DNA of 64,000 nucleotides from Microbulbifer sp. TB1203 (GCF_030997045.1 NZ_CP116899.1:4302001-4366000); one strand, 5' to 3'. Numbered from the stretch's first letter, positions 44,414-53,366 are shown. The notes: generated by a model from the letters alone, not told the origin. A program made the numbers and translations.

Positions 44414-45055
44414 ATGGATAGAGCTTATCCTCAACAAAATCCCTTCGCTTTTTTTGTCGTTGCCTCGACTTACAGCCGCAGCCTCGGTTTGGCCGCGATC
44501 AGTACCCTGGCGCTGCTATTTATTATGAGCCACCTGATCGCGACCGAATATAAGGAGCCGGTGGAAGACGATCTCCCTTCAATTAAACCTGTCCATCTTG
44601 TTGAGCCAGAGCCGACGGTTATCAAAGCGGAACCGCCGCAGCCGCCCCAGGCGGTGCCACCCCACCCGGTGACCACCACCATTGAAACCAAGGTCAATCC
44701 GGTTTTAGTACCGCCAGTAATTGCGCCGCCGAGGCCGCAGGGTGAAGGAACGGAGGTAATCGTCTCCCGGGATCCTGTACCGATATTCAAGCCGGCAGCC
44801 CGATACCCTTCAGTGGCGCTACGCCGCGGAATCGAAGGCTATGTAGTGGTGGAATTCACCATAACCAAAAGCGGCAGTGTGCGGGACCCACGGGCAGTGG
44901 CTGGTTACGACAGCGAGGGGAGGTTGACAGATGTCTTCAACCGCTCCGCCGTCGCCGCGGCGGCCAGGTTCAAGTACCAGCCGCAATTGGAGGACGGTGT
45001 GCCGGTGGAGCGCCACGGCGTGCGCAACCGGATTCGGTATCGGATAGCGGACTGA
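44414..45055 (+). CDS. Second TonB family protein, outside the operon
   Basis: 213 residues from the ATG at 44414 (GGAGAGG 4 bp upstream). Membrane helix (SLGLAAISTLALLFIMSHLI), Pro-rich spacer (EPEPTVIKAEPPQPPQAVPP) and a TonB C-terminal domain (PAARYPSVALRRGIEGYVVVEFTITKSGSVRDP, RSAVAAAARFKYQP). It is close in sequence to the TonB just upstream and is separated from that operon by a terminator, so it may be a duplicate with its own regulation and share the ExbB/ExbD complex. Confidence 0.9.
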   Translation: MDRAYPQQNPFAFFVVASTYSRSLGLAAISTLALLFIMSHLIATEYKEPVEDDLPSIKPVHLVEPEPTVIKAEPPQPPQAVPPHPVTTTIETKVNPVLVPPVIAPPRPQGEGTEVIVSRDPVPIFKPAARYPSVALRRGIEGYVVVEFTITKSGSVRDPRAVAGYDSEGRLTDVFNRSAVAAAARFKYQPQLEDGVPVERHGVRNRIRYRIAD

Positions 45056-45063
45056 ATGGGTCA

Positions 45064-45120
45064 CGCGGTGCGCACGGCGCACCCTACAGAGTTGCCGTAG
45101 GGTGCGCCGCGCGCACCGCG
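45064..45120. repeat. Large palindrome, GTAGGGTGCGCCG family
   Basis: 24-bp arms (CGCGGTGCGCACGGCGCACC-CTAC and complement, one mismatch) with a 9-nt loop, between the convergent TonB and ilvD genes. Second copy at 6222-6278. Confidence 0.85.
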
Positions 45121-45130
45121 TCTATTGGAG

Positions 45131-46969
45131 TTAATCGATCTCGCGCACCGCACCCTTGTCGGCACTGGTGGCCAGTAGGGCGTAGGCTTTCAATGCCTTG
45201 CTCACCTTGCGTGGGCGCTGTTCAACCGGTTTCCAGGCCGAATCTCCTTTGGCGGTCATTGCCTCGCGGCGCCGCTGCAACTCCGCCTCCGGAATATCCA
45301 CTTCGATGGTGCGCGCGGGGATATCAATACGAATGGTATCGCCGTCCTCCACCAGACCGATGGCACCGCCGCCTGCCGCTTCCGGAGACACGTGGCCGAT
45401 GGACAGGCCGGAAGTGCCGCCGGAAAAGCGGCCGTCGGTAATCAGCGCGCAGGACTTGCCCAGCCCTTTGGATTTCAGGTAGCTGGTCGGATAGAGCATC
45501 TCCTGCATACCAGGTCCACCCTTGGGCCCCTCATAGCGCACAATCACCGCTTCGCCGGGTTTCACCTTGCCGTCGAGAATATTCTGCACGGCGGCTTCCT
45601 GGCTCTCGACGATATGCGCCGGGCCCTGGAACTGCCACAGCTCCTCCTCCACGCCGGAGGTCTTTACCACGCAGCCGTCCGGCGCCAGGTTGCCGAACAG
45701 TACCGCCAGGCCGCCCTCTGCGGAATAGGCGTGTTCTACGGAGCGGATGCAGCCGTTCTCGCGGTCGCCGTCCAGGCTCGACCAGCGGCAATCCTGGCTG
45801 AAGGCGGTTTGGGTGGGGATGCCCGCGGGGCCGGCGCGGAAGAAGTCGTGTACCGCCTTATCGTCGGTGCGGCGGATATCCCATTGCGCCAGCGCTTCGG
45901 TAAAAGAACTGCAGTACACCGTGGGCAGGGTCGCATCCAGAAGCCCGGCCGCCTCCAGTTCGCCGAGAATCGACATAACCCCGCCGGCCCGGTGCACATC
46001 CTCGATATGGTATTTCTGCGTGTTCGGCGCCACCTTGCACAGCTGAGGAATCTTGCGCGACAGCCGGTCGATATCCGCGAGCGTGAAGTCCACCTCGCCC
46101 TCCTGCGCCGCGGCGAGGAGGTGCAGGATGGTATTGGTGGAGCCCCCCATGGCGATATCCAGGGCCATGGCGTTGGCGAAGGCGCCGCGATTGGCGATGT
46201 TGCGCGGCAGCGCGCTGTCGTCGTCCCCTTCGTAGTAGCGTTTGGCCAGGGCGACGATTTCCCGCCCCGCGCGCAGGAACAGTTCCCGGCGGTCCGCGTG
46301 AGTGGCCAGCAGGGTGCCGTTGCCCGGCAGCGACAGGCCCAGGGCCTCAGTCAGGCAGTTCATGGAGTTGGCGGTGAACATGCCGGAGCAGGAGCCGCAG
46401 GTGGGGCAGGCGGAGCGCTCGTACTCCGCCACTGTCTCGTCGGAGGCGGAGTCGGTGGCGGCGATCACCATGGCGTCCACCAGGTCCAGCTTGTGCTCCG
46501 CCAGCTTGGTCTTGCCCGCCTCCATGGGACCACCGGAGACGAAGATGACGGGAATATTCAGCCGCAGCGCGGCCATCAACATTCCCGGGGTGATCTTGTC
46601 GCAGTTGGAGATGCACACCAGCGCGTCGGCGCAGTGGGCATTCACCATATATTCCACCGAGTCGGCGATAATCTCGCGGCTGGGCAGGCTGTAGAGCATG
46701 CCGTCGTGACCCATGGCGATACCGTCGTCCACCGCGATGGTGTTGAACTCCTTGGCCACTCCACCGGCTTTCTCGATCTCCCGCGCCACCAACTGGCCCA
46801 TATCCTTCAGGTGCACGTGACCGGGCACGAACTGCGTGAAGGAGTTGGCCACCGCAATAATCGGCTTGTTGTTGAAGTCGTCGTCCTTCATACCGGTGGC
46901 GCGCCACAGGGCACGGGCGCCGGCCATATTGCGGCCGAAAGTGGAGGTGCGGGAGCGGTACTGGGGCAT
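45131..46969 (-). CDS. ilvD: Dihydroxy-acid dehydratase
   Basis: Fe-S enzyme of branched-chain amino acid synthesis, 612 residues. Cluster and substrate motifs: ISNCDKITPGMLMAA, CPTCGSCSGMFTANSMNC, YEGPKGGPGMQEML and DGRFSGGTSGLSIGHVSPEA. A stand-alone gene; ilvA and ilvE of the same pathways are at 8.5 and 58.2 kb. Confidence 0.97.
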   Translation of the reverse strand: MPQYRSRTSTFGRNMAGARALWRATGMKDDDFNNKPIIAVANSFTQFVPGHVHLKDMGQLVAREIEKAGGVAKEFNTIAVDDGIAMGHDGMLYSLPSREIIADSVEYMVNAHCADALVCISNCDKITPGMLMAALRLNIPVIFVSGGPMEAGKTKLAEHKLDLVDAMVIAATDSASDETVAEYERSACPTCGSCSGMFTANSMNCLTEALGLSLPGNGTLLATHADRRELFLRAGREIVALAKRYYEGDDDSALPRNIANRGAFANAMALDIAMGGSTNTILHLLAAAQEGEVDFTLADIDRLSRKIPQLCKVAPNTQKYHIEDVHRAGGVMSILGELEAAGLLDATLPTVYCSSFTEALAQWDIRRTDDKAVHDFFRAGPAGIPTQTAFSQDCRWSSLDGDRENGCIRSVEHAYSAEGGLAVLFGNLAPDGCVVKTSGVEEELWQFQGPAHIVESQEAAVQNILDGKVKPGEAVIVRYEGPKGGPGMQEMLYPTSYLKSKGLGKSCALITDGRFSGGTSGLSIGHVSPEAAGGGAIGLVEDGDTIRIDIPARTIEVDIPEAELQRRREAMTAKGDSAWKPVEQRPRKVSKALKAYALLATSADKGAVREID

Positions 46970-47067
46970 AGAGTCTGTGTCCGGCTGTACGAAATGGGGC
47001 GACAGCTTAGCAAAAAAAGACAGCTTTTAGGATAACTTGGCGGAAGTCCAACCGGTACTCCTTTTGA

Positions 47068-48420
47068 CTAGGACGCTTGTCCTTTCTTTTCCGGCTGAGA
47101 GAGAGATTGTTGCGCGGAAAGCCGTTTCCGCAGAACACGGGAGTTGCGCTGTATGTTGTAGAGCGACTGGCGCGCCGCGGGCAGGTCCTGCACCGCCACC
47201 TGGAAGAAGCCCTGTTCGATAAACCAGTGCTCCGCCTGGGTGGTCAGCACATAGAGTTCCTCCAGCCCCAGCACCCCCGCCTGCCGTTCCAGGTGGTGCA
47301 GCAGCTTGGCGCCGCGGCCACCACCGCGAAAGTCCGGGTGGATGGCCACACAGGCGATCTCCGCGGCCACTGTCTCGCCCGATTCATCCTGTATCGGGTA
47401 GAGCGCCGCACAGGCCACGGGGGTGCCGTCCACTTCCACCAGCGTGAAGTGGTCGATTTCCGCCTCGAGTTTTTCCCGCGAGCGGCGCACCAGGATGCCC
47501 TGTTTCTCCAGCGGGCGGATAAGACCGAGAATGCCACCCACGTCGGTGATGCGCGCGCGGCGTACCACCTCATAGGTATCGCGGTAGATCATGGTGCCGG
47601 CACCCTCGCGGCGGAAGAGTTCCTGCAGCAGTGCCCCGTTGTCCGCATAGCTCAGCAGGTGGGTCCGCGGTGTCCCCGCGTTGCAGGCGCGGATGGCGCA
47701 ATGCAGGGTTTCGCTATCCACCTGATCGGCCAGTTGTTCGGCCTGCACGATGCTGAGTTCGTACACCGCCTCGCCGTTGACCAGCAGTTGGGGTGCGTCG
47801 CGGTACAGGATGAGCTTTTCCGCCCGCAGTGCCTTGGCGGCCTCGGCGGCCAGGTCGAGGTAGTTCAGGTTGAACAACTCGCCGGTCAGCGAAGTGCCGA
47901 GCGGCGAGAGCAGCACCAGTGCCCCCTGCTCCAGGGCGCGATCGATGGTATTCACTTCCATGCGCCGCACCTGGCCAGTCCAGCGCAGGTCGGTGCCGTC
48001 CAGCACGCCGATGGGGCGCGCGGTGACGAAATTGCCGGAAATCACCTTGAGTGCAGAGCGCGCCATGGGGGAATCCGGCAGCCCCTGGGAAAAAGCCGCC
48101 TCGATATCGAACCGCAGCCTGCCCACCGCGGCCTTGATCACCTCCAGCGTCTCCCGGTCGGTGATCCGGGTGTTGCCGTAAAACCGGTTCTCGATCCCGT
48201 GTTCGGCCAGGGCGCGATTGACCTGGACGCGCGCGCCGTGCACTACCACCAGGCGCACACCGAGACTGACCAGCAATGTCAGGTCGTGCACCAGATCGCG
48301 AAAATTGGCGTGTTCCAGTGCATCGCCGGGAATGGCAACCACCAGGGTGCGGCCGCGCAGGTCATTGATATAGGGCGCGGCGTGGCGGAACCAGTTCAGG
48401 GAGGCGCTGTTGTCGCTCAC
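47068..48420 (-). CDS. argA: N-acetylglutamate synthase
   Basis: First step of arginine synthesis, 450 residues. N-terminal amino-acid-kinase-like domain (arginine-sensing: DLRGRTLVVAIPGDAL, VSLGVRLVVVHG) and a C-terminal GNAT domain (IACVAIHPDFRGGGRGAKLLHHLE, LTTQAEHWFIEQGF). Followed upstream by argE across a REP; both are transcribed the same way. Confidence 0.97.
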   Translation of the reverse strand: MSDNSASLNWFRHAAPYINDLRGRTLVVAIPGDALEHANFRDLVHDLTLLVSLGVRLVVVHGARVQVNRALAEHGIENRFYGNTRITDRETLEVIKAAVGRLRFDIEAAFSQGLPDSPMARSALKVISGNFVTARPIGVLDGTDLRWTGQVRRMEVNTIDRALEQGALVLLSPLGTSLTGELFNLNYLDLAAEAAKALRAEKLILYRDAPQLLVNGEAVYELSIVQAEQLADQVDSETLHCAIRACNAGTPRTHLLSYADNGALLQELFRREGAGTMIYRDTYEVVRRARITDVGGILGLIRPLEKQGILVRRSREKLEAEIDHFTLVEVDGTPVACAALYPIQDESGETVAAEIACVAIHPDFRGGGRGAKLLHHLERQAGVLGLEELYVLTTQAEHWFIEQGFFQVAVQDLPAARQSLYNIQRNSRVLRKRLSAQQSLSQPEKKGQAS

Positions 48421-48490
48421 GAATGCGTATTCCGTGTGTTAAAGAAATATTGTGGGAATATACCGTATTTTGGGACCGCGCAGTTTTTCC

Positions 48491-48567
48491 CTGTAGGAGC
48501 GGGCCATGCCCGCGATCGGCGCCGAACAATAGCTGAGGCCGATCGCGGGCATGGCCCGCTCCTACAG
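48491..48567. repeat. REP pair that contributes the argE stop codon
   Basis: CTGTAGGAGCGGGCCATGCC ... GGGCATGGCCCGCTCCTACAG. The TAG stop of argE (48562-48564) is the TAG of the REP TGTAGGAGC. Lies between argE and argA. Confidence 0.9.
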
Positions 48568-49716
48568 GCAGAACTTCGCAATCAACCCGCGCAGTATCTC
48601 CACCATCGGTGCGATCCGCTCCTGCCCCAGGTACTCGTCCGGCTGGTGCGCCTGGTCGATATCCCCCGGGCCCAGCACGATGGTTTCGATCCCCATGCTT
48701 TTGAAATAGGGTGCCTCGGTGCCAAAGGCCACGCTTTCCGCGCTGTGGCCGGTGAGCGTCTCCGCTACCTTCACCAGCTGCGAGCCGGGATCCTGCTCGA
48801 AAGCCTCGGTGCCCAGAAACAGCGGCGCGTACTCCAACTGGATTTTTTCGTCGTGGATACATCCGTGCAGTCGCTTGTCCAGTTCTGCGCGCAAGTCCGC
48901 CAGTGGCATACCCGGCAACGGGCGCACGTCGAACTGCAATTCGGTGTAGCCGCAGATGCGGTTGGGATTGTCGCCGCCGTGGATGCAACCCAGGTTCATC
49001 GTCGGCACCGGCACTGCAAAACCGGGGTTGCGGTAGCGCTGCTGCCACTCGCTGCGCAGTGTCAACAGCTCACTGATGGCCCTGTGCATGGCCTCCAGAG
49101 CGCTGGCGCCCAGCGACGGATCGGAGGAGTGGCCGGAGCGGCCGGTGATACGCACCGCTTCCATCATCACGCCCTTGTGCATGCGGATGGGCTTCAGTCC
49201 GGTGGGCTCGCCCACCACCGCGTAGCGGGCCCGCGGCCGACTAGCCTTTACCAGGGCGCGGGCACCGGCCATGGAGGTTTCCTCATCGGCGGTGGCGAGA
49301 ATAATCAGCGGTTGCTGCAGCGGTTTGCCGATAAAGGATTTGGCCGCTTCGATGGCGATGGGAAAGAAGCCCTTCATATCGGTGCTGCCCAGGCCGTAGA
49401 AGCGGTTGTCCTTTTCCCGGAGTTCGAAGGGGTCCGTCTGCCAGCGGCCCTCGTCATAGGGAACCGTATCGGTGTGGCCAGCCAGTACCAGGCCGCCGTC
49501 ACCCTTCCCCAGCGTGGCGATCATATTGACCTTGTCCGCCTGGCCCGGGAGCGGCATCAGTTCCACCGAAAAGCCCAGGGTTTCCAGCCAGGCCGCGAGC
49601 AGCTCCACCACCCCGCGGTTACCCATGTCCAGTTTGGGGTCGGTGGCGCTGACACTGGGGCAGGCCACCAGCTGCTGCAACTGTTGTTTCAGGTCCGGTA
49701 CCGCGGAATTACCCAT
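48562..49716 (-). CDS. argE: Acetylornithine deacetylase
   Basis: M20 metallopeptidase that releases ornithine, 384 residues. Metal and catalytic motifs: LVLAGHTDTVPYD, GSTDMKGFF, ATADEETSMAGA, and GLGPGDIDQAHQPDEY. I use the ATG at 49716; the longer frame to 49854 overlaps the small gene upstream. The last residues (KFCL-stop) run into a REP sequence, whose TAG is the stop. Confidence 0.96.
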   Translation of the reverse strand: MGNSAVPDLKQQLQQLVACPSVSATDPKLDMGNRGVVELLAAWLETLGFSVELMPLPGQADKVNMIATLGKGDGGLVLAGHTDTVPYDEGRWQTDPFELREKDNRFYGLGSTDMKGFFPIAIEAAKSFIGKPLQQPLIILATADEETSMAGARALVKASRPRARYAVVGEPTGLKPIRMHKGVMMEAVRITGRSGHSSDPSLGASALEAMHRAISELLTLRSEWQQRYRNPGFAVPVPTMNLGCIHGGDNPNRICGYTELQFDVRPLPGMPLADLRAELDKRLHGCIHDEKIQLEYAPLFLGTEAFEQDPGSQLVKVAETLTGHSAESVAFGTEAPYFKSMGIETIVLGPGDIDQAHQPDEYLGQERIAPMVEILRGLIAKFCL

Positions 49717-49720
49717 AGCT

Positions 49721-49990
49721 CTAATCTTCGGAACCCTCTTCTGGGCCGCCCTTATGAACCTTGAAGTTCTTGCGGCGTTCCTCCGGCGTGTACTCTTCCA
49801 GCTCGTGCGGGAATTGCTCGGCATCGGTTTTGTACAGGCTATCTGCATCACCACAAATTACGCCACCGGTCTCAAAGTCGGCGGGCTTGTAATTCTCGCC
49901 AAATAACTTTCTTGAGGTTTCCGCGCTCTTTTTTCTGAGCCACTCCTCAAACTCTGGCGAATCTATTGGTGGGCGGTCATTGTCTTTCAT
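49721..49990 (-). CDS. Small acidic protein of the accessory pair
   Basis: 89 residues from the ATG at 49990, starting KDNDRPPIDSPEFEEWLRKKS. Acidic, no membrane segment, no recognised family; the end is charged (EERRKNFKVHKGGPEEGSED). One base separates it from the upstream GNAT-like gene and 4 bases from argE, so it is in one transcript with both. Base composition is visibly more A+T-rich than argE. Could be an antidote or accessory for its neighbour, but this is speculation. Confidence 0.7.
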   Translation of the reverse strand: MKDNDRPPIDSPEFEEWLRKKSAETSRKLFGENYKPADFETGGVICGDADSLYKTDAEQFPHELEEYTPEERRKNFKVHKGGPEEGSED

Positions 49991-49991
49991 T

Positions 49992-50555
49992 TCAGAAATC
50001 CATAAAGCAAAAATTGCCGCGCTCATCAAACGAGAAACCCGGCTTACTCAGGTAGTGATTTCTCACCGCCTCATTTACAGGATTCACAATCCGTATCTGA
50101 GCTGCCCCGATAGATTGAGCATAGTTGATACCCGCGTTAATACAGATATCAGTAATCAGGCCGTCAAGAGGGGTTCCCAAAGGATGCGACTCGATATAAT
50201 CCAGCCTGAGCTTATCCCCGCTCCAAGTAGGGCGTCCAATACTCGCACCGCTCAAGTTCAGCTCCCGAAACCAGATCGACAGCTCAAACCTCTTCGGGTG
50301 CGCTCTGTATTTCTTTGTCACCTCCTCCCAATCCCAAGCCACACGTCGCAACCCGGCTGTTTCCCAGCTCTTGAGTTTCCTTTGTGCCTCAAGCGTAAAG
50401 CCATCAAGGGAAACGTTGTCCCTGAGAATGGCCTCGCCTAACCGATTTCTCATTACCGGAGGTAAAGTCTCATACGCGAGCTTCCTCGATAGAAAGCGCA
50501 AACCCTCATATTTGCTCTTGACTTCCTTGTAGGTTGGTTTCAAATGTGCGGCCAC
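49992..50555 (-). CDS. GNAT-like protein of unknown function, accessory pair
   Basis: 187 residues from GTG 50555 (GGGAGA upstream). The N-terminal ~70 residues are helical and basic (TYKEVKSKYEGLRFLSRKL). The C-terminal half has the order of an acetyltransferase fold: LRLDYIESHP, DICINAGINYAQSIGAAQIRIVN, and NEAVRNHYLSKPGF, like the NxxAxxxYxxxGF end of GNAT enzymes. The canonical acetyl-CoA loop (RxxGxG) is not evident (SHPLGTPLDGL occupies its place), so activity is doubtful. G+C is lower than in the flanks. Function unknown. Confidence 0.65.
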   Translation of the reverse strand: MAAHLKPTYKEVKSKYEGLRFLSRKLAYETLPPVMRNRLGEAILRDNVSLDGFTLEAQRKLKSWETAGLRRVAWDWEEVTKKYRAHPKRFELSIWFRELNLSGASIGRPTWSGDKLRLDYIESHPLGTPLDGLITDICINAGINYAQSIGAAQIRIVNPVNEAVRNHYLSKPGFSFDERGNFCFMDF

Positions 50556-50671
50556 GTTATTTCTCCCTAAATGTCGACATGGCCACAAATTCTAATTGGT
50601 TATGAGTGGCAGCACTGTAGAATTAGGTGCCAGATTCTTCGTGACGGTTGTATACAATCTCGGTAGCCAAT

Positions 50672-50705
50672 AAAAAAGGAAGCACAAAACGCTTCCCCTT
50701 TTTAT
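50672..50705 (-). terminator. Terminator downstream of the phzF relic
   Basis: AAAAAAGGAAGC / GCTTCCCCTTTTT with a 7-nt loop and one bulge, between the relic and the GNAT-like gene. Confidence 0.75.
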
Positions 50706-50767
50706 CAGAACGGCCGGAGACACCCCTCCCGCCCTGGAGAGTTCTTCGCGAGATTATAAACAGATCC

Positions 50768-51113
50768 TTACAGAGTTATCTGACCGCGCAGATAGGTCAA
50801 TGCCCTGCCGCGCATCAACACCCGGTCCCCGACAAGCTCACATTCCAGTTCACCGCCGCGCGGGGAAATTTGCCGCGCAGTGAATCGCATCCTGTCCAGC
50901 TTTGCCGCCCAATAGGGTGTAAGCAGTGTATGCGCGGAGCCGGTGACGGGGTCCTCGTCGATACCGATCGCGGGGAAAGAAGCGGCTGACAAAGTCGCAG
51001 TCGAAGCCGTCTCCCCGGGCGGTACAGATGACGCCCTGATACGGCAGCGCGGCGGGATTGCCGCCGAACAGTTGCGAAGCGAAGGCATCGGCCTGGTAAA
51101 TGGGCAATTGCAA
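50768..51113 (-). pseudogene. phzF-family relic with internal deletion and frameshift
   Basis: The start (TTG 51113 with AAGGAA upstream) encodes LPIYQADAFASQLFGGNPAA, the true N-terminus of PhzF isomerases. It jumps directly to YQGVICTARGDGFDCDFVSRFF, so about 140 central residues including the active-site Glu (SETAF) are gone. Then a 2-bp loss at TTCTTT-CCCCGCG shifts frame, after which the C-terminus continues (IGIDEDPVTGSAHTLLTPYW ... RGGELECELVGDRVLMRGRALTYLRGQI). Both ends remain clear, so decay is fairly recent. Not functional. Confidence 0.85.
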
Positions 51114-51133
51114 GGGAATTTCCTTATGGAAAT

Positions 51134-51167
51134 AAAAAGGGGAGGCGTCAGGACGCCTCCCCTTTTT
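51134..51167 (-). terminator. Terminator of the pit operon
   Basis: AAAAAGGGGAGGCGTC and its complement with a 2-4 nt loop, T5 on the minus strand, 23 bp after the pit stop. Confidence 0.92.
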
Positions 51168-51189
51168 AGCAGTTATATATATCCGACTG

Positions 51190-52464
51190 CTAGCCGAACA
51201 CGCCCTTGAAGAAGAAGAAAAACAGAATTGCGATACCGGCACCAGCGGGCAGGGTGACCACCCAGGAGACGGCGATGGTGCTGATCATGCGCAGGTTCAG
51301 TGCGCCGATACCGCGGGCCAGCCCCACGCCCAGCACCGCGCCCACCAGGGTGTGGGTGGTGGAGATGGGCAGACCGGTACCGGAGGCCAGCACCACGGTG
51401 GAGGCGGCGCCCAACTCGGCGGCAAAGCCGCGGCTCGGCGTCAGCTCGGTGATCTTGCGGCCGATGGTGGCCATCACCTTGAAGCCGTAGGTGGCCAGGC
51501 CCACCACGATACCGGCGCCCCCCAGCAGCAGTATCCACGAGGGCATGGTGGCCTTGGCCACCACCGCGCCACTCTGCACCGTATTGACCACTGCAGCCAA
51601 CGGGCCCACGGCGTTGGCCACATCGTTGGAGCCGTGGGCGAAGGCCATGGCACAGGCGGTAAAGATCATCAGGATGGCGAAGACCCGCTCCACATTGGCA
51701 AAGCGGTTCTCCCGCTCGCGGGCCGGATCGCGCTTGATGCGCTTCAGCATGGCCACACCGATACCCATCACCAGCAGACCCACCAGCGCGGCAATGCCGG
51801 CATCCTGCAAAAAAGACAACTCGATTTGGGCGTCTTTCAATACGTGCTTCAACCCCTTGGTCAAAGTCACCATGGCGATCATCCAGCCCACCGCGAACAT
51901 GTAGAAGGGGATATAGCGCTTGGCGTTGGCGAAGGGGTCCTCGGTATTGAGGATCAGTCGCTGCACACTGCGGAAGAGCAAAAACGCAATGGTGCCGGCG
52001 AGCAGCGGCGACACCACCCAACTGGCCACGATACTGCCCACCTTGCCCCAGGCCACCGCGTCCGCGGAGATGCCCACCGCGGAGAAGCCGACGATGGCGC
52101 CGACGATGGAGTGGGTGGTGGACACTGGCCAGCCGAGGATGCTGGCGATCAACAGCCAGGTACCGGCGGCGAGCAACGCCGAGAGCATGCCGTACACCAG
52201 CAGTTCGGGCTGATCGGTGAAGACATCCGGAGCGATGATGCCCTTGCGGATGGTGGCGGTGACCTCGCCGCCGGCCAGGTAGGCGCCGGCGAACTCGAAG
52301 ATCATGGCGATCAGGATCGCCTGTTTGATGGTCAGCGCGCGGGAACCCACCGAGGTTCCCATGGCGTTGGCCACGTCGTTGGCGCCGACCCCCCAGGCCA
52401 TAAAGAAACCGAATACGCAGGCCAGGATCAACAGCACAGTGCCGTATTGAGTAAGAATTTCCAC
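51190..52464 (-). CDS. pit: Inorganic phosphate transporter (PiT family)
   Basis: 424 residues with about ten membrane segments. PiT signatures are duplicated: AWGVGANDVANAMGTSVGSRALT near the N-terminus and AFAHGSNDVANAVGPLAAV in the second half. PVSTTHSIVGAIVGF and PISTTHTLVGAVLGVG are the paired re-entrant motifs. Downstream of the DUF47 gene by 10 bp; the two form a phosphate uptake unit. Confidence 0.96.
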   Translation of the reverse strand: MEILTQYGTVLLILACVFGFFMAWGVGANDVANAMGTSVGSRALTIKQAILIAMIFEFAGAYLAGGEVTATIRKGIIAPDVFTDQPELLVYGMLSALLAAGTWLLIASILGWPVSTTHSIVGAIVGFSAVGISADAVAWGKVGSIVASWVVSPLLAGTIAFLLFRSVQRLILNTEDPFANAKRYIPFYMFAVGWMIAMVTLTKGLKHVLKDAQIELSFLQDAGIAALVGLLVMGIGVAMLKRIKRDPARERENRFANVERVFAILMIFTACAMAFAHGSNDVANAVGPLAAVVNTVQSGAVVAKATMPSWILLLGGAGIVVGLATYGFKVMATIGRKITELTPSRGFAAELGAASTVVLASGTGLPISTTHTLVGAVLGVGLARGIGALNLRMISTIAVSWVVTLPAGAGIAILFFFFFKGVFG

Positions 52465-52474
52465 AGTAAGCCCC

Positions 52475-53152
52475 CTAGCGTGCCAATAACAACTGCAAAC
52501 GGTTACCCACGCTGTGGGCTCGGTCGGCCAGGTCGCCGATCCAATCGATCACCCGGTAGAGGAAGATTACATCCACCGGCGGTAGTTCTTTTTCGATTTT
52601 GAACAGCGCCGCGCGCACTTCCACTTCCAGTTTGTCGGACTTGCGCTCCAGTTCGTCCAACTCCTCGGTCATGCGCTGGGCGATATCCACTTCGCGCCCG
52701 GCAAAGCCGGATTCCAATAACTCGTCCAGCTCGTTGATGGCGAGCAGGGCCTGGGCGGAAGCGGCTACGGCGCTGTCGACGAAGGTCTTCATCAGCGGCT
52801 GCAACTGTTGCGGAATCTCCATCTTGCGGCCGGTGGCCAGCCCGGCGATATCCTGGGCGGTGTTGGCCACTTCATCCTGGGCGTGCAGCAGCTCCAGCAG
52901 ATCCGAGCGGGAAACCGGCATAAACAGGCTGTCCGGCAGGTGCAGGCGCAGGTCTTTCTTGATGTCGTCAGCGCGGTTCTCGCTGGCGGAGATACGCCGC
53001 TGGACCTGCTCGGCGGTGGCCAGGTCACCCTGCATCAAGGCTTCGAAGAAGGGGACCAGGTCCGCCGAGGCCTCGTGGGCCGTGGCCATATGCTCCTTGA
53101 TCGGCTTGATCGGCGAGCGGCCAAACAGGCTGGCGATATTGGACAGGGGCAT
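52475..53152 (-). CDS. DUF47/PhoU-like protein (TIGR00153)
   Basis: 225 residues, all-helical: SPIKPIKEHMATAHEASADLVPFFEAL, DDIKKDLRLHLPDSLFMPVSRSDLLELL, DWIGDLADRAHSVGNRLQLLLAR. Encoded directly before pit, as in many bacteria, and thought to control its transport. Start at the ATG 53152 preceded by GGAG; the longer frame is rejected. Confidence 0.93.
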   Translation of the reverse strand: MPLSNIASLFGRSPIKPIKEHMATAHEASADLVPFFEALMQGDLATAEQVQRRISASENRADDIKKDLRLHLPDSLFMPVSRSDLLELLHAQDEVANTAQDIAGLATGRKMEIPQQLQPLMKTFVDSAVAASAQALLAINELDELLESGFAGREVDIAQRMTEELDELERKSDKLEVEVRAALFKIEKELPPVDVIFLYRVIDWIGDLADRAHSVGNRLQLLLAR

Positions 53153-53366
53153 GGGGTGCTCCTTTGCTCTCTGGCGCAAATGGGCGGCATGGTACCGCAA
53201 CTTGTCGGAAGGGGGTTAATAACCCGCATTTGCCCATAAATCTCCCCCCGTACGCGCGGGTGATCCCGCAGCCACCTGGTGGCGAAAGTTTGTGCACAAT
53301 GCGCGTTAACGGTGCACTGTCACCGGGTTCCGATAGAGCTACAATGCGCGGTCGGACAATGGAAGA

